A DNA stretch of 64,000 nt, taken from positions 3,853,501 through 3,917,500 of the forward strand of contig NZ_CP127162.1 in assembly GCF_030263935.1 (NCBI RefSeq), given 5' to 3'. Source of the stretch: Paenibacillus polygoni. Lineage in GTDB: Bacteria > Bacillota > Bacilli > Paenibacillales > Paenibacillaceae. A program made the position numbers and the translations under genes. Shown here one piece after another: positions 8,729 to 17,929 of the stretch. The number at the start of each line of letters is the position of its first letter. Within the stretch, counting starts at the first letter, position 1. Below the pieces are notes generated by a model that worked only from the letters and a program-made list of their open reading frames with translations, was not told the DNA's origin and ran no database searches.

Positions 8729-11700
8729 TTATTGTTCAAAACGGAACCAGCCAAAATCAAAATTGCTTCCTGGCAAGAAGATAAAGGTAACTTTCTTAAG
8801 CCCTGTAACTTTCTCCAGCTCAAACCCACGTTCCACGTATCCTTCGGACTCTAAAAATTCGATAAGTTGATTGTTTGAACCCTCCTCATCCTCGAAGCGA
8901 ACATGGATGGTATTCTTATCAATTAGCGATCTTCCATGAATAACGAGCTTTGAAACTCCTTCTGCTCCAAAATCCATCTGTTCGAACGTAAGGGATACGT
9001 TATTTCCGATCCCTTCCACTCCCTGTTCAGCTAAGGTAAAGGTATCTCCGTAAATACGATCACAATCTGCCGCCTTATTTAGCTCAAAGGCCCGGTTCTT
9101 TTTCTCAAATGAGAATCCCTTGATATGCACTTTTTTCTGCAAAACAAAGCAAAGAGAAGTAACCCCAACAAGTCTTCTTGATAGTTGATACGTTTCCGCT
9201 TGATAGACATTCCACTGCGATTTTTTCTGATAGATTACATCAGCCAGCAGTTCACTGCCTTTTTCACCCGGCATCCCTTCCCATATCTGCATTTCATAAG
9301 GATCATCATCCAGCGCAAAGATTGGAATTGTGATCAGGTCAGATCCATAGGCGCCGAAATCAATATTACGATAGCAGACCTCCGTCTCTCCATCTCGGCT
9401 TGTCGCTACACCGCGTTCATTTCCATTGCCGACTTCCCCTTTCACTTCATCGTGAAGCCCTCCAAAAATAAAGCTGTACGGATCTTTAAAAGCAGTACCC
9501 AAACCTGTTGCAGTAAATTCCAACTGGGATATTATTCTGATCTTATCCGAGCCATTCTTACTCATACAGCGGACTCGAAAGCTTCCATCCCCGAGTGCCG
9601 TAATCTTCGCTTCTTGGCCAAAGGATTCAATTCGGGCTAGACTAGACTCAATCCCTGCATCATTCACCACACTCCAAATTACATCTTTATACGATGTGTC
9701 CGCAGGGAATAAATTAGCTTGCACCGTCATCTCTTTTGTCGATTCATCAAACTGTTGCCCAGAAGGACTCAGCAGTTCAATTTTGCGAAGAGGAATTTCA
9801 TCTACCATTCCAAGATTAGGCTGCAGCTCTTTGTTTTGGGTACTTGCAGAAATGCCATCTAATATGCTCTCATCTGCCGGCAGAGATGTAATTTCGATCT
9901 TTTGGCTTTCTAACCCTTTTGATGAAACTTCCACCTTGATCGTACCTGGCTCTAGCGTTGTTCCAATAATCGCCATCAGTTTACCGCTGAACAATCTTCG
10001 GGTTGTACCCTTGTATGGATCGTAATCTGTACTGTCCCCATTGTCTAAGCCTAGTAAGCGCCCGGCTCCTGTAACCTGTACATGTACACGGCTATTCGCA
10101 TTCTCTACCGGATACCCATGCTCATCTTCCATCAAAATCTCGATGTAAACGACATCGGTTCCATTTGCTGTAACCGTATTCTGATCCGGCTTCAAACCGA
10201 TTTTACTCGCATCACCAAAGGATCTTCTCACATCGACCGCAATCACTTGATCTGACTCATCATAAGCAATCGCTTTCAGTTCTCCCGCTTCATAAGGGAT
10301 TTTCCACCAGCCTACCAGCTGATCTCCGTGCTCATGGTCAATTTCATAGGTTCCTACCGTTTCCCCATTGAGCTGAAGTTCAATCTTTGGTGCATTCGAG
10401 CAGACACGAACATCAATGATTTGACCCGGGTTAAAATCCCAATAGGGGAAAATATGAATCATGGGCTTCTTCTTATAATCCGTCCATGCAGCTTGGTAGA
10501 TATAATAAGCGTCTTTCTTAAAGTTAGCCGTATCGATTTGTCCGAAATACGAATTTTTTGTATGATACGGTGTCGGCTCACCAATATAATCAAACCCTGT
10601 CCAAATAAACTGTCCCAGCGAGAAAGGCGCATCTCTTTCAGCGATAATGCATGCTTCTGCCGACTTTGCTCCCCAGCTCGTCGTGCTGTTCCCGAGTGCT
10701 GAACACTGCTCATCGTCATCATCCAGAATGGATTGTTCGAATGGGAAATGATAGATCCCCCTGCTTTGGACAACCGATGCGGTCTCACTGCCGTAGATGA
10801 TCCAGTCCGGATGCTCTTCGTGATGCTTATGATAATATTTTTCTGCATAATTATAGCCGGCTAACTTCACGATATCTGCACATTTCTGTGCGTTTTCCCA
10901 TGGCATATAATTTGAGCCGATCGTCACTTTGGCATTGCCTTTGTAATCATGAAGTTGGACTTCTTCCATCAGCATCTTCGTTACTTCTTGTCCTCTCTTA
11001 TCTGCATGCGTATCATAAATTTCATTGCCGATACTCCACATCAGCAGGCTTGGACGATTACGATCCCGCATGACCCAGCTTTTCACATCAATCGGTGCCC
11101 ATTCCTTGAAAAAACGTGCATAGTCATAGGTCGTCTTGGGTCGTTCCCACATATCGAAACCTTCCGAGACAATCAGCATTCCCATCTCATCGGCTAAATC
11201 CATAAACTCTACTGCAGGCATATTGTGTGCTGTCCGAATGGCATTAACACCCATATCCTTCAAAATTTCAAATCGTCTTCGCAGTGCCGTTACATGAAAC
11301 GCTGCCCCTAATGCGCCCAAATCATGGTGCTCGCATACCCCATTCAGCTTCATCTTCTCGCCATTTAACTTCAACCCTTGCTGAGGGTCCATGACTAGTG
11401 TTCGAAATCCGATGTTCTGAGTGATGCTTTCAATAACCTTCCATTCCTTCTCCGCTACATCACCTGGCAAGAGACATAATAATTCGGTTCTCAGCTGATA
11501 CAAATGCGGTTCATCTGTGCTCCATAGCAAAGGATTTTCGGTATAGAGAACTTGACTTACTTTTGAAACCGCTTCACTCTTTTCAGGAATTACCTCTACA
11601 CCATTCGTAATCATTTGGTCTTTGTACAGCAATGTATGTAATAGCTGAGTTTCCCCTGCGCTATGTAGATCAGTGTCAATTTCAATACTCCATTTATGCC

Positions 11701-12169
11701 CTTCTTGATTCGTGTGTATATACACTCCATTTGTCTCGATATAACTGCTTTCTCTTGTCTTAAGCCATACATTGCGATACATGCCCGCTCCCGAATACCA
11801 ACGGCTGTTAGGACTTTGATGCACGACTTTCACGAGAATCTCATTCTCCCCTTCAATGAGCGCGTCGGTGATCTCAAATTCAAAGGAGGAGTAGCCATAT
11901 TTCCATTCTCCCACATACGTATCATTCACATAAATAGTAGAGTCCATATAAACGCCATCAAAGCAGATTAGCGTATGTTTCTCTTTCTTCGATATCGTAA
12001 AGCGCTTACGATACCATCCAATACTATTTTCATATAAATCTAATGTGTTATAAATCAACCAGTCATGAGGGATATCTACCGGTTCAAAATCAAGCTCTGT
12101 TATAGCCGTTGTTTCTAAATCACTCTTACAAAACTCCCAGCTATCGTTAAACAATTTCTTATGATTCAC
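8729..12169 (-). CDS. Glycoside hydrolase family 2, probable beta-galactosidase
   Basis: This 1146-aa multidomain glycosidase has a sugar-binding jelly roll (~10-150, with WYRKRFTISK), an immunoglobulin-like domain, and a TIM barrel (~290-600). The barrel carries acid/base E383 in MWSIGNEIYD and nucleophile E462 in IIYGSETAS. A DUF4982-like module (~600-670, QLNGETVGTYEID), further Ig-like domains and a C-terminal CBM6-like module (~1050-1146, ending FGWFRFEQ) follow. The start chosen is GTG 12169, nine nt from AAGGGAG. No signal peptide is visible, so it probably acts in the cytoplasm on imported oligosaccharides. Beta-galactosidase is the likeliest activity by domain plan; beta-glucuronidase or arabinosidase-like activities cannot be excluded. 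It stands alone between sigK and a permease remnant. Confidence 0.85.
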   Translation of the reverse strand: MNHKKLFNDSWEFCKSDLETTAITELDFEPVDIPHDWLIYNTLDLYENSIGWYRKRFTISKKEKHTLICFDGVYMDSTIYVNDTYVGEWKYGYSSFEFEITDALIEGENEILVKVVHQSPNSRWYSGAGMYRNVWLKTRESSYIETNGVYIHTNQEGHKWSIEIDTDLHSAGETQLLHTLLYKDQMITNGVEVIPEKSEAVSKVSQVLYTENPLLWSTDEPHLYQLRTELLCLLPGDVAEKEWKVIESITQNIGFRTLVMDPQQGLKLNGEKMKLNGVCEHHDLGALGAAFHVTALRRRFEILKDMGVNAIRTAHNMPAVEFMDLADEMGMLIVSEGFDMWERPKTTYDYARFFKEWAPIDVKSWVMRDRNRPSLLMWSIGNEIYDTHADKRGQEVTKMLMEEVQLHDYKGNAKVTIGSNYMPWENAQKCADIVKLAGYNYAEKYYHKHHEEHPDWIIYGSETASVVQSRGIYHFPFEQSILDDDDEQCSALGNSTTSWGAKSAEACIIAERDAPFSLGQFIWTGFDYIGEPTPYHTKNSYFGQIDTANFKKDAYYIYQAAWTDYKKKPMIHIFPYWDFNPGQIIDVRVCSNAPKIELQLNGETVGTYEIDHEHGDQLVGWWKIPYEAGELKAIAYDESDQVIAVDVRRSFGDASKIGLKPDQNTVTANGTDVVYIEILMEDEHGYPVENANSRVHVQVTGAGRLLGLDNGDSTDYDPYKGTTRRLFSGKLMAIIGTTLEPGTIKVEVSSKGLESQKIEITSLPADESILDGISASTQNKELQPNLGMVDEIPLRKIELLSPSGQQFDESTKEMTVQANLFPADTSYKDVIWSVVNDAGIESSLARIESFGQEAKITALGDGSFRVRCMSKNGSDKIRIISQLEFTATGLGTAFKDPYSFIFGGLHDEVKGEVGNGNERGVATSRDGETEVCYRNIDFGAYGSDLITIPIFALDDDPYEMQIWEGMPGEKGSELLADVIYQKKSQWNVYQAETYQLSRRLVGVTSLCFVLQKKVHIKGFSFEKKNRAFELNKAADCDRIYGDTFTLAEQGVEGIGNNVSLTFEQMDFGAEGVSKLVIHGRSLIDKNTIHVRFEDEEGSNNQLIEFLESEGYVERGFELEKVTGLKKVTFIFLPGSNFDFGWFRFEQ

Positions 12170-12222
12170 TGTGCATATCTCCCTTTCTTCCACCCTATAA
12201 TGTGTTCTCGATTAATGCCGAA

Positions 12223-12819
12223 CTAATCAATAACAAGAATTCGTGGAGATGTGGCAGCGATTACTCTTGAGGAAGCCCACGAACCTATTCCTACCGCAAT
12301 GAAGGTAACAGCCGCAAAAGAAAGAACTCCTCCCCAGTGCAAAATCAAAGGAAGCTCCGCAATCCCATAATCCGATAGAATCGTCCCAAGCAAGCTCGGA
12401 AGTAAATAAACACCCAGTAAAATACCAATGATGACTCCCGCAGCAGAAAGAACGATCAGCCCTATCGAAATCGATAATCGAAGATCCTGTGAAGATAATC
12501 CAATCGATTTATAAATACCGTAGGTTTTGCTTTCTTTTCGAATGGTCATTCGACTGATACTGTATATGATGATAATCGTTACTCCGGTGAACAACAACCC
12601 CATCATGCTCATCGGCAGAAGCAAAGAGGCTACCGCTTGTTTAAATGTGGCATCTAATAACGTCTGCATCGTTGCTGCTAACAACGAATTTCTATGCTTT
12701 TCATTTATTTCATTGTAGCCTAAACTCGACTTCTTCCGAATATATTGAGGTTCTGAAGAATTTGCTTCGCCATCATAACCTATATACCCATTCCATCTAG
12801 AAAAAGGATGAAAAAACAA
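12223..12819 (-). pseudogene. FtsX-family ABC permease, 3' remnant
   Basis: About 198 codons correspond to the C-terminal part of an FtsX/MacB-type ABC permease: a membrane helix (MSMMGLLFTGVTIIIIYSI), the cytoplasmic motif RKESKTYGIYKSIGLSSQDL and three further helices ending ASSRVIAATSPRILVID. Intact members have about 400-850 residues with an N-terminal helix and extracellular domain, and usually an adjacent ATPase; neither is present. The frame begins inside the terminator of the preceding gene with no ribosome binding site. I read it as the surviving end of a deleted gene. The remaining frame is uninterrupted, so the deletion may be recent or this could be one half of a split transporter. 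Confidence 0.7.
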
Positions 12820-12863
12820 AAAGCATACCCTTCACAGCCTTTACGCTGTTCAGAATATGCTTT
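12811..12863 (-). terminator. Terminator after the DUF6509-like gene
   Basis: AAAGCATA/TATGCTTT and ACAGC/GCTGT form a two-part stem followed on the minus strand by TTTGTTTTTTC, just below the stop at 12892. Confidence 0.65.
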
Positions 12864-12891
12864 ATTAACCATGTCGTTACTTAAACGACAA

Positions 12892-13173
12892 TTAGATGTG
12901 TTCTTTGCAGAACGTTTCAAGCACGGCCAATTCATCTTCTTCAAGATCAAAGTCAAGATATTTTTCGGTTACATTTTCATACAATTCGTACTTAATAATT
13001 CCATCTTTAGGCTCGTCCGCTCTATAAATAACGCGAATGTAAACCCCATTCTCAGAGTACAACTCATCATCTTCCTCTGGATCAATTACGATTTGGAACT
13101 CATATCTAGACCCTTCTACAATACCAAAGGGGTCGTTAATTTCTTGTACCTCAAATTCTGTAATTGTTAACAT
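12892..13173 (-). CDS. Small acidic protein, DUF6509-like
   Basis: This 93-residue, strongly acidic protein has a beta-rich pattern: MLTITEFEVQEINDPFGIV, then EEDDELYSENGVYIRVIYRAD, then a helical acidic C-terminus. It resembles a family I recall as DUF6509, found mainly in Paenibacillus and relatives, with no known function. It has no signal or membrane segment and probably acts in the cytoplasm. The ribosome binding site is AAAGGGTG. It has its own terminator and appears monocistronic. The family assignment is from memory and only moderately sure. Confidence 0.7.
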   Translation of the reverse strand: MLTITEFEVQEINDPFGIVEGSRYEFQIVIDPEEDDELYSENGVYIRVIYRADEPKDGIIKYELYENVTEKYLDFDLEEDELAVLETFCKEHI

Positions 13174-13361
13174 ATAATTTTATGTCACCCTTTCTGCCTG
13201 TCTTAAAAGATTCATTATAACTGATCTTATGTACTCATACTATCCCTCGGAACCCTTCTTTAAAACGGAAAGCTTGGTATTTGCATAAAACTACAGTCTT
13301 TTTCGACATTTTCCGATATACTTTACATAGCAATCCATAGGAGCAGGAGGAGAAAGAACCA

Positions 13362-13433
13362 ATGGCTATCTACCAGTATAGGATGATTTTAAGACAGAAT
13401 TGCCTTGGGAGAAACAGGGGTGTCTACTTGTGA
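13362..13433 (+). CDS. 23-codon leader ORF overlapping a membrane-protein start
   Basis: ATG at 13362 follows an excellent AGGAGGAG at ~9 nt and encodes 23 residues (MAIYQYRMILR...GVYL). Its TGA stop overlaps the GTG start of the following gene as GTGA. The strong ribosome binding site belongs to this ORF, while the downstream GTG has only AGGGGTG. That suggests translational coupling or a small regulatory leader. It could alternatively be the vestige of an original N-terminus put out of frame. Confidence 0.45.
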   Translation: MAIYQYRMILRQNCLGRNRGVYL

Positions 13434-14488
13434 CTGACATTGAACTCACAAAAAAAAGAAATAACCGCTTGGTTTTTGTCCTTGCAGCAGTTAGCACAGT
13501 AAACGAAATGCTTAGTTTTACAATTGGGATCTCACTCCAATTTATACTTCTAGTAATGGGTACCATATTTCTCATTATTGTGCCTATGACACTTCTATCG
13601 AATCATCCAAAATTCACTCGGACTGTTCCTTACATAAAATACTTTATTACCCTCATTAGTGGTGTTGCTTTATTTTTATTAATCAAGGTCGATCCTCATA
13701 TGATCAATATTATGACGATGTATTTTTATGTGGCCATCATGGGCATCTACCAGGATCGAGTGATTAATGCACTCACCCTGCTCATTACCTTGTCGATCTT
13801 ATGTTTCTATTTTTTTACTCAAGGAGAAAATATATTTCATTCCACAGATGTTCAGGACCTTCTTTTCTATATCATAACTTTTACTTTGGTATCTGTCGTA
13901 AATCTGATGTATGCGCAGTTTAATAACACGTTACAGCAGGAAAAAGAACAAGAAAAACAAAGAGCATTAGAAGCCAAAAGCGCAATGGAAACGATGCTGA
14001 CTAAAATTACAGAATCCGTTCAGGCTGCGAATCAGTATCAGAATGACTTACAGGTTGCCACAAATGAAACCAATCAACGATCGATTGAGATTGTATCTTC
14101 CATCGAAAACATCATTGAATCGTTTGAAATGCAGAACAAACAATCTTTGCTGCTAGCTAATCAGTTCAATCAGGTTAATGAGCAGATTAACAATCTATTA
14201 ATACCCACCCTTTTACCACATCAACAAAGCTCTTCTTCCTCAGCTACAACCATAGATTTAACAGTAACTGCACCTGTAGAAGTGGCTCTTTGTGAGATGA
14301 AATCCATGTTACAGGATCTTGGAGCGGCAACAGAAATAACAGTAGATATGACCGAATACAATAAAGGAAGTCTACATGATGTACTCCATCTGGTCTCAAT
14401 TCAACAGCAGGAAATCCACTCTCTATCTGAAAGTTTTGCCAAACTTGAAAAACAGCTTAGCCGGATGAACCGGAGAAGCCAACTATAA
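13430..14488 (+). CDS. Membrane protein with MCP-like cytoplasmic coiled coil
   Basis: This 352-aa protein has about six hydrophobic helices in residues 15-165. A Lys/Glu-rich linker (QQEKEQEKQRALEAKSAMETML) then leads into a long heptad-type helical region rich in Gln, Asn and Ser. It resembles membrane methyl-accepting chemotaxis-like proteins of Paenibacillus, but I do not see the conserved signalling hairpin that contacts CheA/CheW (EAARAGE type). It may therefore sense something without joining the chemotaxis array. GTG at 13430 overlaps the stop of a 23-codon leader ORF. A terminator follows at 14497. Function unknown. Confidence 0.7.
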   Translation: MTDIELTKKRNNRLVFVLAAVSTVNEMLSFTIGISLQFILLVMGTIFLIIVPMTLLSNHPKFTRTVPYIKYFITLISGVALFLLIKVDPHMINIMTMYFYVAIMGIYQDRVINALTLLITLSILCFYFFTQGENIFHSTDVQDLLFYIITFTLVSVVNLMYAQFNNTLQQEKEQEKQRALEAKSAMETMLTKITESVQAANQYQNDLQVATNETNQRSIEIVSSIENIIESFEMQNKQSLLLANQFNQVNEQINNLLIPTLLPHQQSSSSSATTIDLTVTAPVEVALCEMKSMLQDLGAATEITVDMTEYNKGSLHDVLHLVSIQQQEIHSLSESFAKLEKQLSRMNRRSQL

Positions 14489-14496
14489 TTGAACAC

Positions 14497-14523
14497 AGGC
14501 ATTCCATTTTGGAATGTCTTTTT
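14497..14523 (+). terminator. Terminator after the MCP-like gene
   Basis: AGGCATTCC and GGAATGTCT form a nine-bp stem around five bases, followed by a T run, nine bases after the stop codon. Confidence 0.75.
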
Positions 14524-14524
14524 G

Positions 14525-15085
14525 CTACCATTTATAACGATCTATAATCATATTGGCCACATTTTCAGCATCGACCTGAGTGTTATTAATCCGCATATAA
14601 TTTTACTCCGAAAACTCTCCTTCTAGCGAATTATGGCGGTACTGTTTCATCGTGTCCAGTAAATCCTGCTTTGAAAAGTGATGTCCCGCTTGGTTGGTTT
14701 ATGTTCAAGTCGATTCGGTGTTTGGTTGCGTCTCAGCCGTTCCTCCGTATCTGCCTCTAGTTCAACATAATATATGGATGCCCCCTGCGAGGTGAAAATA
14801 CTACTAAATCTTCTCCACGTAGTCTCGATCCTCAGGAAGGTCTAAAGCCCATACAAACGTAAAGATGAGACCCGCAAGATCACTTTTTGCTGCCTCTTCA
14901 AAAATCTCTTTTCGAAACAAGTTCACCAGCCGTTTCCCCGCGGGACTACTACAGCTAAAAAAATTAGAAACCAAATCAATCGTCATATGATTATGAAAAA
15001 GCTTCATTCCTGTCTTACGGGCTAATTCCTGCCCTACCGTCATTTTACCAACGGCCTGCGGACCAAAGATGATCACGAATTTCAT
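14525..15085 (-). pseudogene. P-loop nucleotide kinase-like gene with frameshifts and stop
   Basis: The first 93 codons encode a P-loop protein (FVIIFGPQAVGKMTVG, FHNHMTIDLV, ending LPEDRDYVEKI). The frame then meets TAGTAG. Losing one T restores a continuation that reads SSIFTSQGASIYYVELEADTEERLRRN and LEHKPTKRDI. Near 14675 a second shift is needed to continue SKQDLLDTMKQYRHNSLEGEFSE. A TAA then interrupts before NYMRINNTQVDAENVANMIIDRYKW and the natural stop at 14525. Three independent lesions in one gene argue for real decay rather than a sequencing error. The intact family (~180 aa) is a shikimate-kinase-like AAA ATPase of unknown substrate. Confidence 0.8.
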
Positions 15086-15207
15086 TGGTTATCCCTTCTA
15101 AATTATATCCATATTATTCCTATTATTTATGGATTATGGTAAGGTTCAAGTAATGAAATTGCCACTTCATCTGTGAAAAATAATGTTTTAGTAGGAGGTA
15201 AACAGAT

Positions 15208-15639
15208 ATGTTCTCGAAAAAAGAACCAAAAGATAAAGAAGCCCAAAAACAAGAAAAGCATCAGCCAGAATCGCATCAAAGCCCAAGCGTATATTTGGTT
15301 AACGATGCCATTGAAGACTTCGCTAAACGTGGAGGTTTTGATGATCTGGCAGGAATGGGAAAACCTCTAAAGGTTCCAGAGGGGGATGCACTGTCCGGTG
15401 TTCTAAAGAACGCAAATTACCTCCCTCCCTGGGTTGAGCTTAGAAAAGAAATTGCAGAAGAAATGAAACTCCTCATTCATAAAATGAATCATATTAACCC
15501 AGGGGAAGTAGAGATCGAGATTGAACTACTTAATGAAAAGATTAAAAACTATAATAAAAAAGTACCAAATCCTGTTCTACAAAAAGGATTTGTATCCGAG
15601 CAAACACTTGAAATCAAATATGAAAATCACTGGCGATAA
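15208..15639 (+). CDS. DUF1992 (DnaJ homologue C28-like conserved domain) protein
   Basis: This 143-aa soluble protein opens with a charged, low-complexity N-terminus (KKEPKDKEAQKQEKHQ). The DUF1992 domain follows, with recognisable pieces NDAIEDFAKRGGFDDLAGMGKPL, LKNANYLPPWVELRKEI and, near the end, NKKVPNPVLQKG. The domain is widespread in bacteria and in eukaryotic DNAJC28; its biochemical role is not settled. ATG 15208 is preceded by TAGGAGG at a good distance. It appears monocistronic. Confidence 0.85.
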   Translation: MFSKKEPKDKEAQKQEKHQPESHQSPSVYLVNDAIEDFAKRGGFDDLAGMGKPLKVPEGDALSGVLKNANYLPPWVELRKEIAEEMKLLIHKMNHINPGEVEIEIELLNEKIKNYNKKVPNPVLQKGFVSEQTLEIKYENHWR

Positions 15640-15700
15640 TATAGTTCATCCCATTGCCATCATAAAAACGGCTGTGCTGAATTAAACTCAGCCATATAAA

Positions 15701-15747
15701 AACTGCACCTCCAATGTTAGTTGATATCTAACATTGGGGGTGCAGTT
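15701..15747 (-). terminator. Long terminator hairpin after the aldehyde dehydrogenase gene
   Basis: A 20-bp inverted repeat (AACTGCACCTCCAATGTTAG and its complement, one G-T wobble) around 7 nt is followed by TTTTTATA on the minus strand. It also lies downstream of the plus-strand DUF1992 gene. Confidence 0.8.
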
Positions 15748-15793
15748 CAAACTCAGCAGTTTAACCTATTCCGCTTATTCCATTATCATAACG

Positions 15794-17221
15794 TTACTTT
15801 TTCTTAATCATCACCGTTCTAGAATTCGTAAAAGCAGCAAGTCCTGATTTACCGTGTTCTACGCCAATCCCAGACTCTTTATGGCCGCCAAAAGGGAAGT
15901 CAGGCTGCATGACTTGAGATTCATTAATCCAGACTGTTCCTGTTTCTAGGCGTGAAGCCACATCATACGCCAGCTCCAAATCTTTGCCCCAGACAGAACC
16001 GGCAAGACCATACTTCGTATGATTAGCACGCTGTACCGCTTCATCCATATCTTTATATTTTAAAAGCGGTACAATGGGGCCAAACGGCTCTTCCTGAACG
16101 AGCCGAGAATCTTCTGGTGGATTATCTACAATTGTAACAGGAATATAATATCCTTTACCTGCAGGAATTTCTCCTTCATAAGCAATCCGGGCTCCGCTGT
16201 CTTTTGTCTCTTTAATGAGTTCCTTCACCTTGTCATACTGCATTTTGTTCTGCAACGGACCTAGACCCGTCTTCGGATCAGAAGGATCTCCTACCTGAAT
16301 CGTCTTCGCATAAGTGATCATTTCTTCCAGCACTTCATCATACATCTTTTCATGAATATAAAGTCGTTTTGCATCCACACATACTTGTCCTGTATTCGCA
16401 AAAGCTGCCCAGAATAACCCTTCAACCACTTGCTTCGGATCTGCATCAGGCAGTACAATCGCGGCATCATTCCCGCCTAGCTCAAGGGTTGTTCGTTTTA
16501 GATTGTCTGATGCACTCTTCATTACTTTTTTCCCTGTTGCCGTTGACCCTGTGAAAGAGATTTTATCCATTCCTTCATGCGCTGTCATCCAAGGACCTAG
16601 ATCGTCACCACCCGAGATCACATTCAGTACTCCTTTAGGGAATAAATCCTTAGCGAGTTCTGCCATACGAAGGGTAGAAAGCGGTGTATTAGGAGATGGT
16701 TTAACAACGAGTGTATTCCCGGTAAGGAGTGCCGGTGCAATTTTCCAAGCCGCCAAATTCATAGGATAATTCCATGGAACAATAGCCCCTACTACACCAA
16801 GAGGAACATACTGCAGTACCACCTTATGTACTTCGGAATCCTCCAAGATCTCTTCCTCTAGACGCTGCGAAGCGATTGCCCGGTACCACCGAATCGAGTC
16901 TTCCATCTCAGCCTGGCTTGCCTGAAGCGGCTTCCCATTCTCATTCATAAGCAGTTCTGTTAGTTCTTCTTTGTTCTTCTCTATTACATCCGCTAGTTTC
17001 ATCAGCAGTTCTGCACGTTCCTCCGTTGGTCTGCTCGACCAAGCAGGGAAGGCTTCCCTGGCTGCTGCAACCGCTTTATCTAAATCCTCACGTGAGGCAT
17101 CAGGAACTTCAGCGATGACCTCTTCATTGGAAGGATTAATTACGGGAATCGTTTTTTTCGTCTGAACATACTCGCCGTCAATTAACATGCCCATAGGTTT
17201 GTTTAATGTAATCGTTTTCAT
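15794..17221 (-). CDS. NAD(P)-dependent aldehyde dehydrogenase
   Basis: This 475-aa member of the aldehyde dehydrogenase superfamily oxidises aldehydes to acids in the cytoplasm. The oxyanion residue N151 is in VPWNYPMNL, the general base E247 in TLELGGND and the nucleophile C281 in NTGQVCVDAKR; the C-terminal PFGGHKESGIG is present. It is closest in feel to the succinate-semialdehyde or betaine-aldehyde type group, but the sequence does not fix the substrate. It is monocistronic, with a long hairpin terminator, and next to no pathway gene that would reveal the substrate. Confidence 0.93.
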   Translation of the reverse strand: MKTITLNKPMGMLIDGEYVQTKKTIPVINPSNEEVIAEVPDASREDLDKAVAAAREAFPAWSSRPTEERAELLMKLADVIEKNKEELTELLMNENGKPLQASQAEMEDSIRWYRAIASQRLEEEILEDSEVHKVVLQYVPLGVVGAIVPWNYPMNLAAWKIAPALLTGNTLVVKPSPNTPLSTLRMAELAKDLFPKGVLNVISGGDDLGPWMTAHEGMDKISFTGSTATGKKVMKSASDNLKRTTLELGGNDAAIVLPDADPKQVVEGLFWAAFANTGQVCVDAKRLYIHEKMYDEVLEEMITYAKTIQVGDPSDPKTGLGPLQNKMQYDKVKELIKETKDSGARIAYEGEIPAGKGYYIPVTIVDNPPEDSRLVQEEPFGPIVPLLKYKDMDEAVQRANHTKYGLAGSVWGKDLELAYDVASRLETGTVWINESQVMQPDFPFGGHKESGIGVEHGKSGLAAFTNSRTVMIKKK

Positions 17222-17305
17222 TTTTGGTTCCTCCGTTTCGCATTTACAGTTCCCACACCGGAACTGTTTTAAAGATGAGATATAAGTATTGATTCTTCAA
17301 TATAA

Positions 17306-17722
17306 TTATTTCACTTGATTTATGTTATGCAGAATAAACTGCTTCACATCTGGCATACCAGCAAAGGTCTTGATGCTGTAAGTAATTTCTACAGACGTCT
17401 CAGCATCCCAAGCTTCCACTTTCTCCATGATGCCTTCCTTCAGTTGAAAACAGATAGCTTCCCCATTTACTTCAATTTCCGCAGTATGTGGATCCGCAAG
17501 ACCGGTGTAAATTGCTTTAGCTTCTATTTTATTAGATTCACTTGTTTTGATCTCGGTTTTATTTTGAGTCGTCTCTGAAGTTGTTTCATATATAATCGGC
17601 TTTTCAGGGGAGTCTGCTGTACTGAGCTCTGCAGCCGCCGCCTGTTCTGCGTTAAAAGTAGCCACAGCTAACATCAAAATACTTCCCGTTAACAACGTCG
17701 AATGATGTTTTCGTCTTTTCAT
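17306..17722 (-). CDS. Small secreted protein of unknown function
   Basis: This 138-aa protein has a basic start (MKRRKHH), a hydrophobic segment and a probable signal cleavage after AEQAAA. A Ser/Thr/Glu-rich linker (~35-65) leads to a compact beta-rich C-terminal domain (~68-138; AIYTGLADPHTAEIEVNGEAI, SVEITYSI). I do not recognise the family. ATG is preceded by GGGAGG. It is probably exported to the wall or medium. It is followed by the aldehyde dehydrogenase gene on the same strand, 84 nt away, but nothing suggests a shared function. Confidence 0.75.
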   Translation of the reverse strand: MKRRKHHSTLLTGSILMLAVATFNAEQAAAAELSTADSPEKPIIYETTSETTQNKTEIKTSESNKIEAKAIYTGLADPHTAEIEVNGEAICFQLKEGIMEKVEAWDAETSVEITYSIKTFAGMPDVKQFILHNINQVK

Positions 17723-17929
17723 AAGTTTATCCTCCCAATCCTGAGTTAAGCTTACTTTTCATTACACGGAAAATGATGGGTTCAATCATATCACGTAAAG
17801 AGGGGGTGCATTTCAAGTTTGTTTTTTTGCTTTTCGGCTTTGTTTTTTATCGGTATAATATGAAAGGTTGCAGGTGATTTTTAATATACATCTAGAGACA
17901 ATACATACATTGGATTGGGAGAAGAAGAA

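Noticed and set aside
11993..12013. Palindrome TATCGTAA...TTACGATA resembling a cre site
   Set aside because: It lies inside the GH2 coding region on the conserved WYRKRFTI codons and mismatches cre at three edge positions, so codon constraint explains it.
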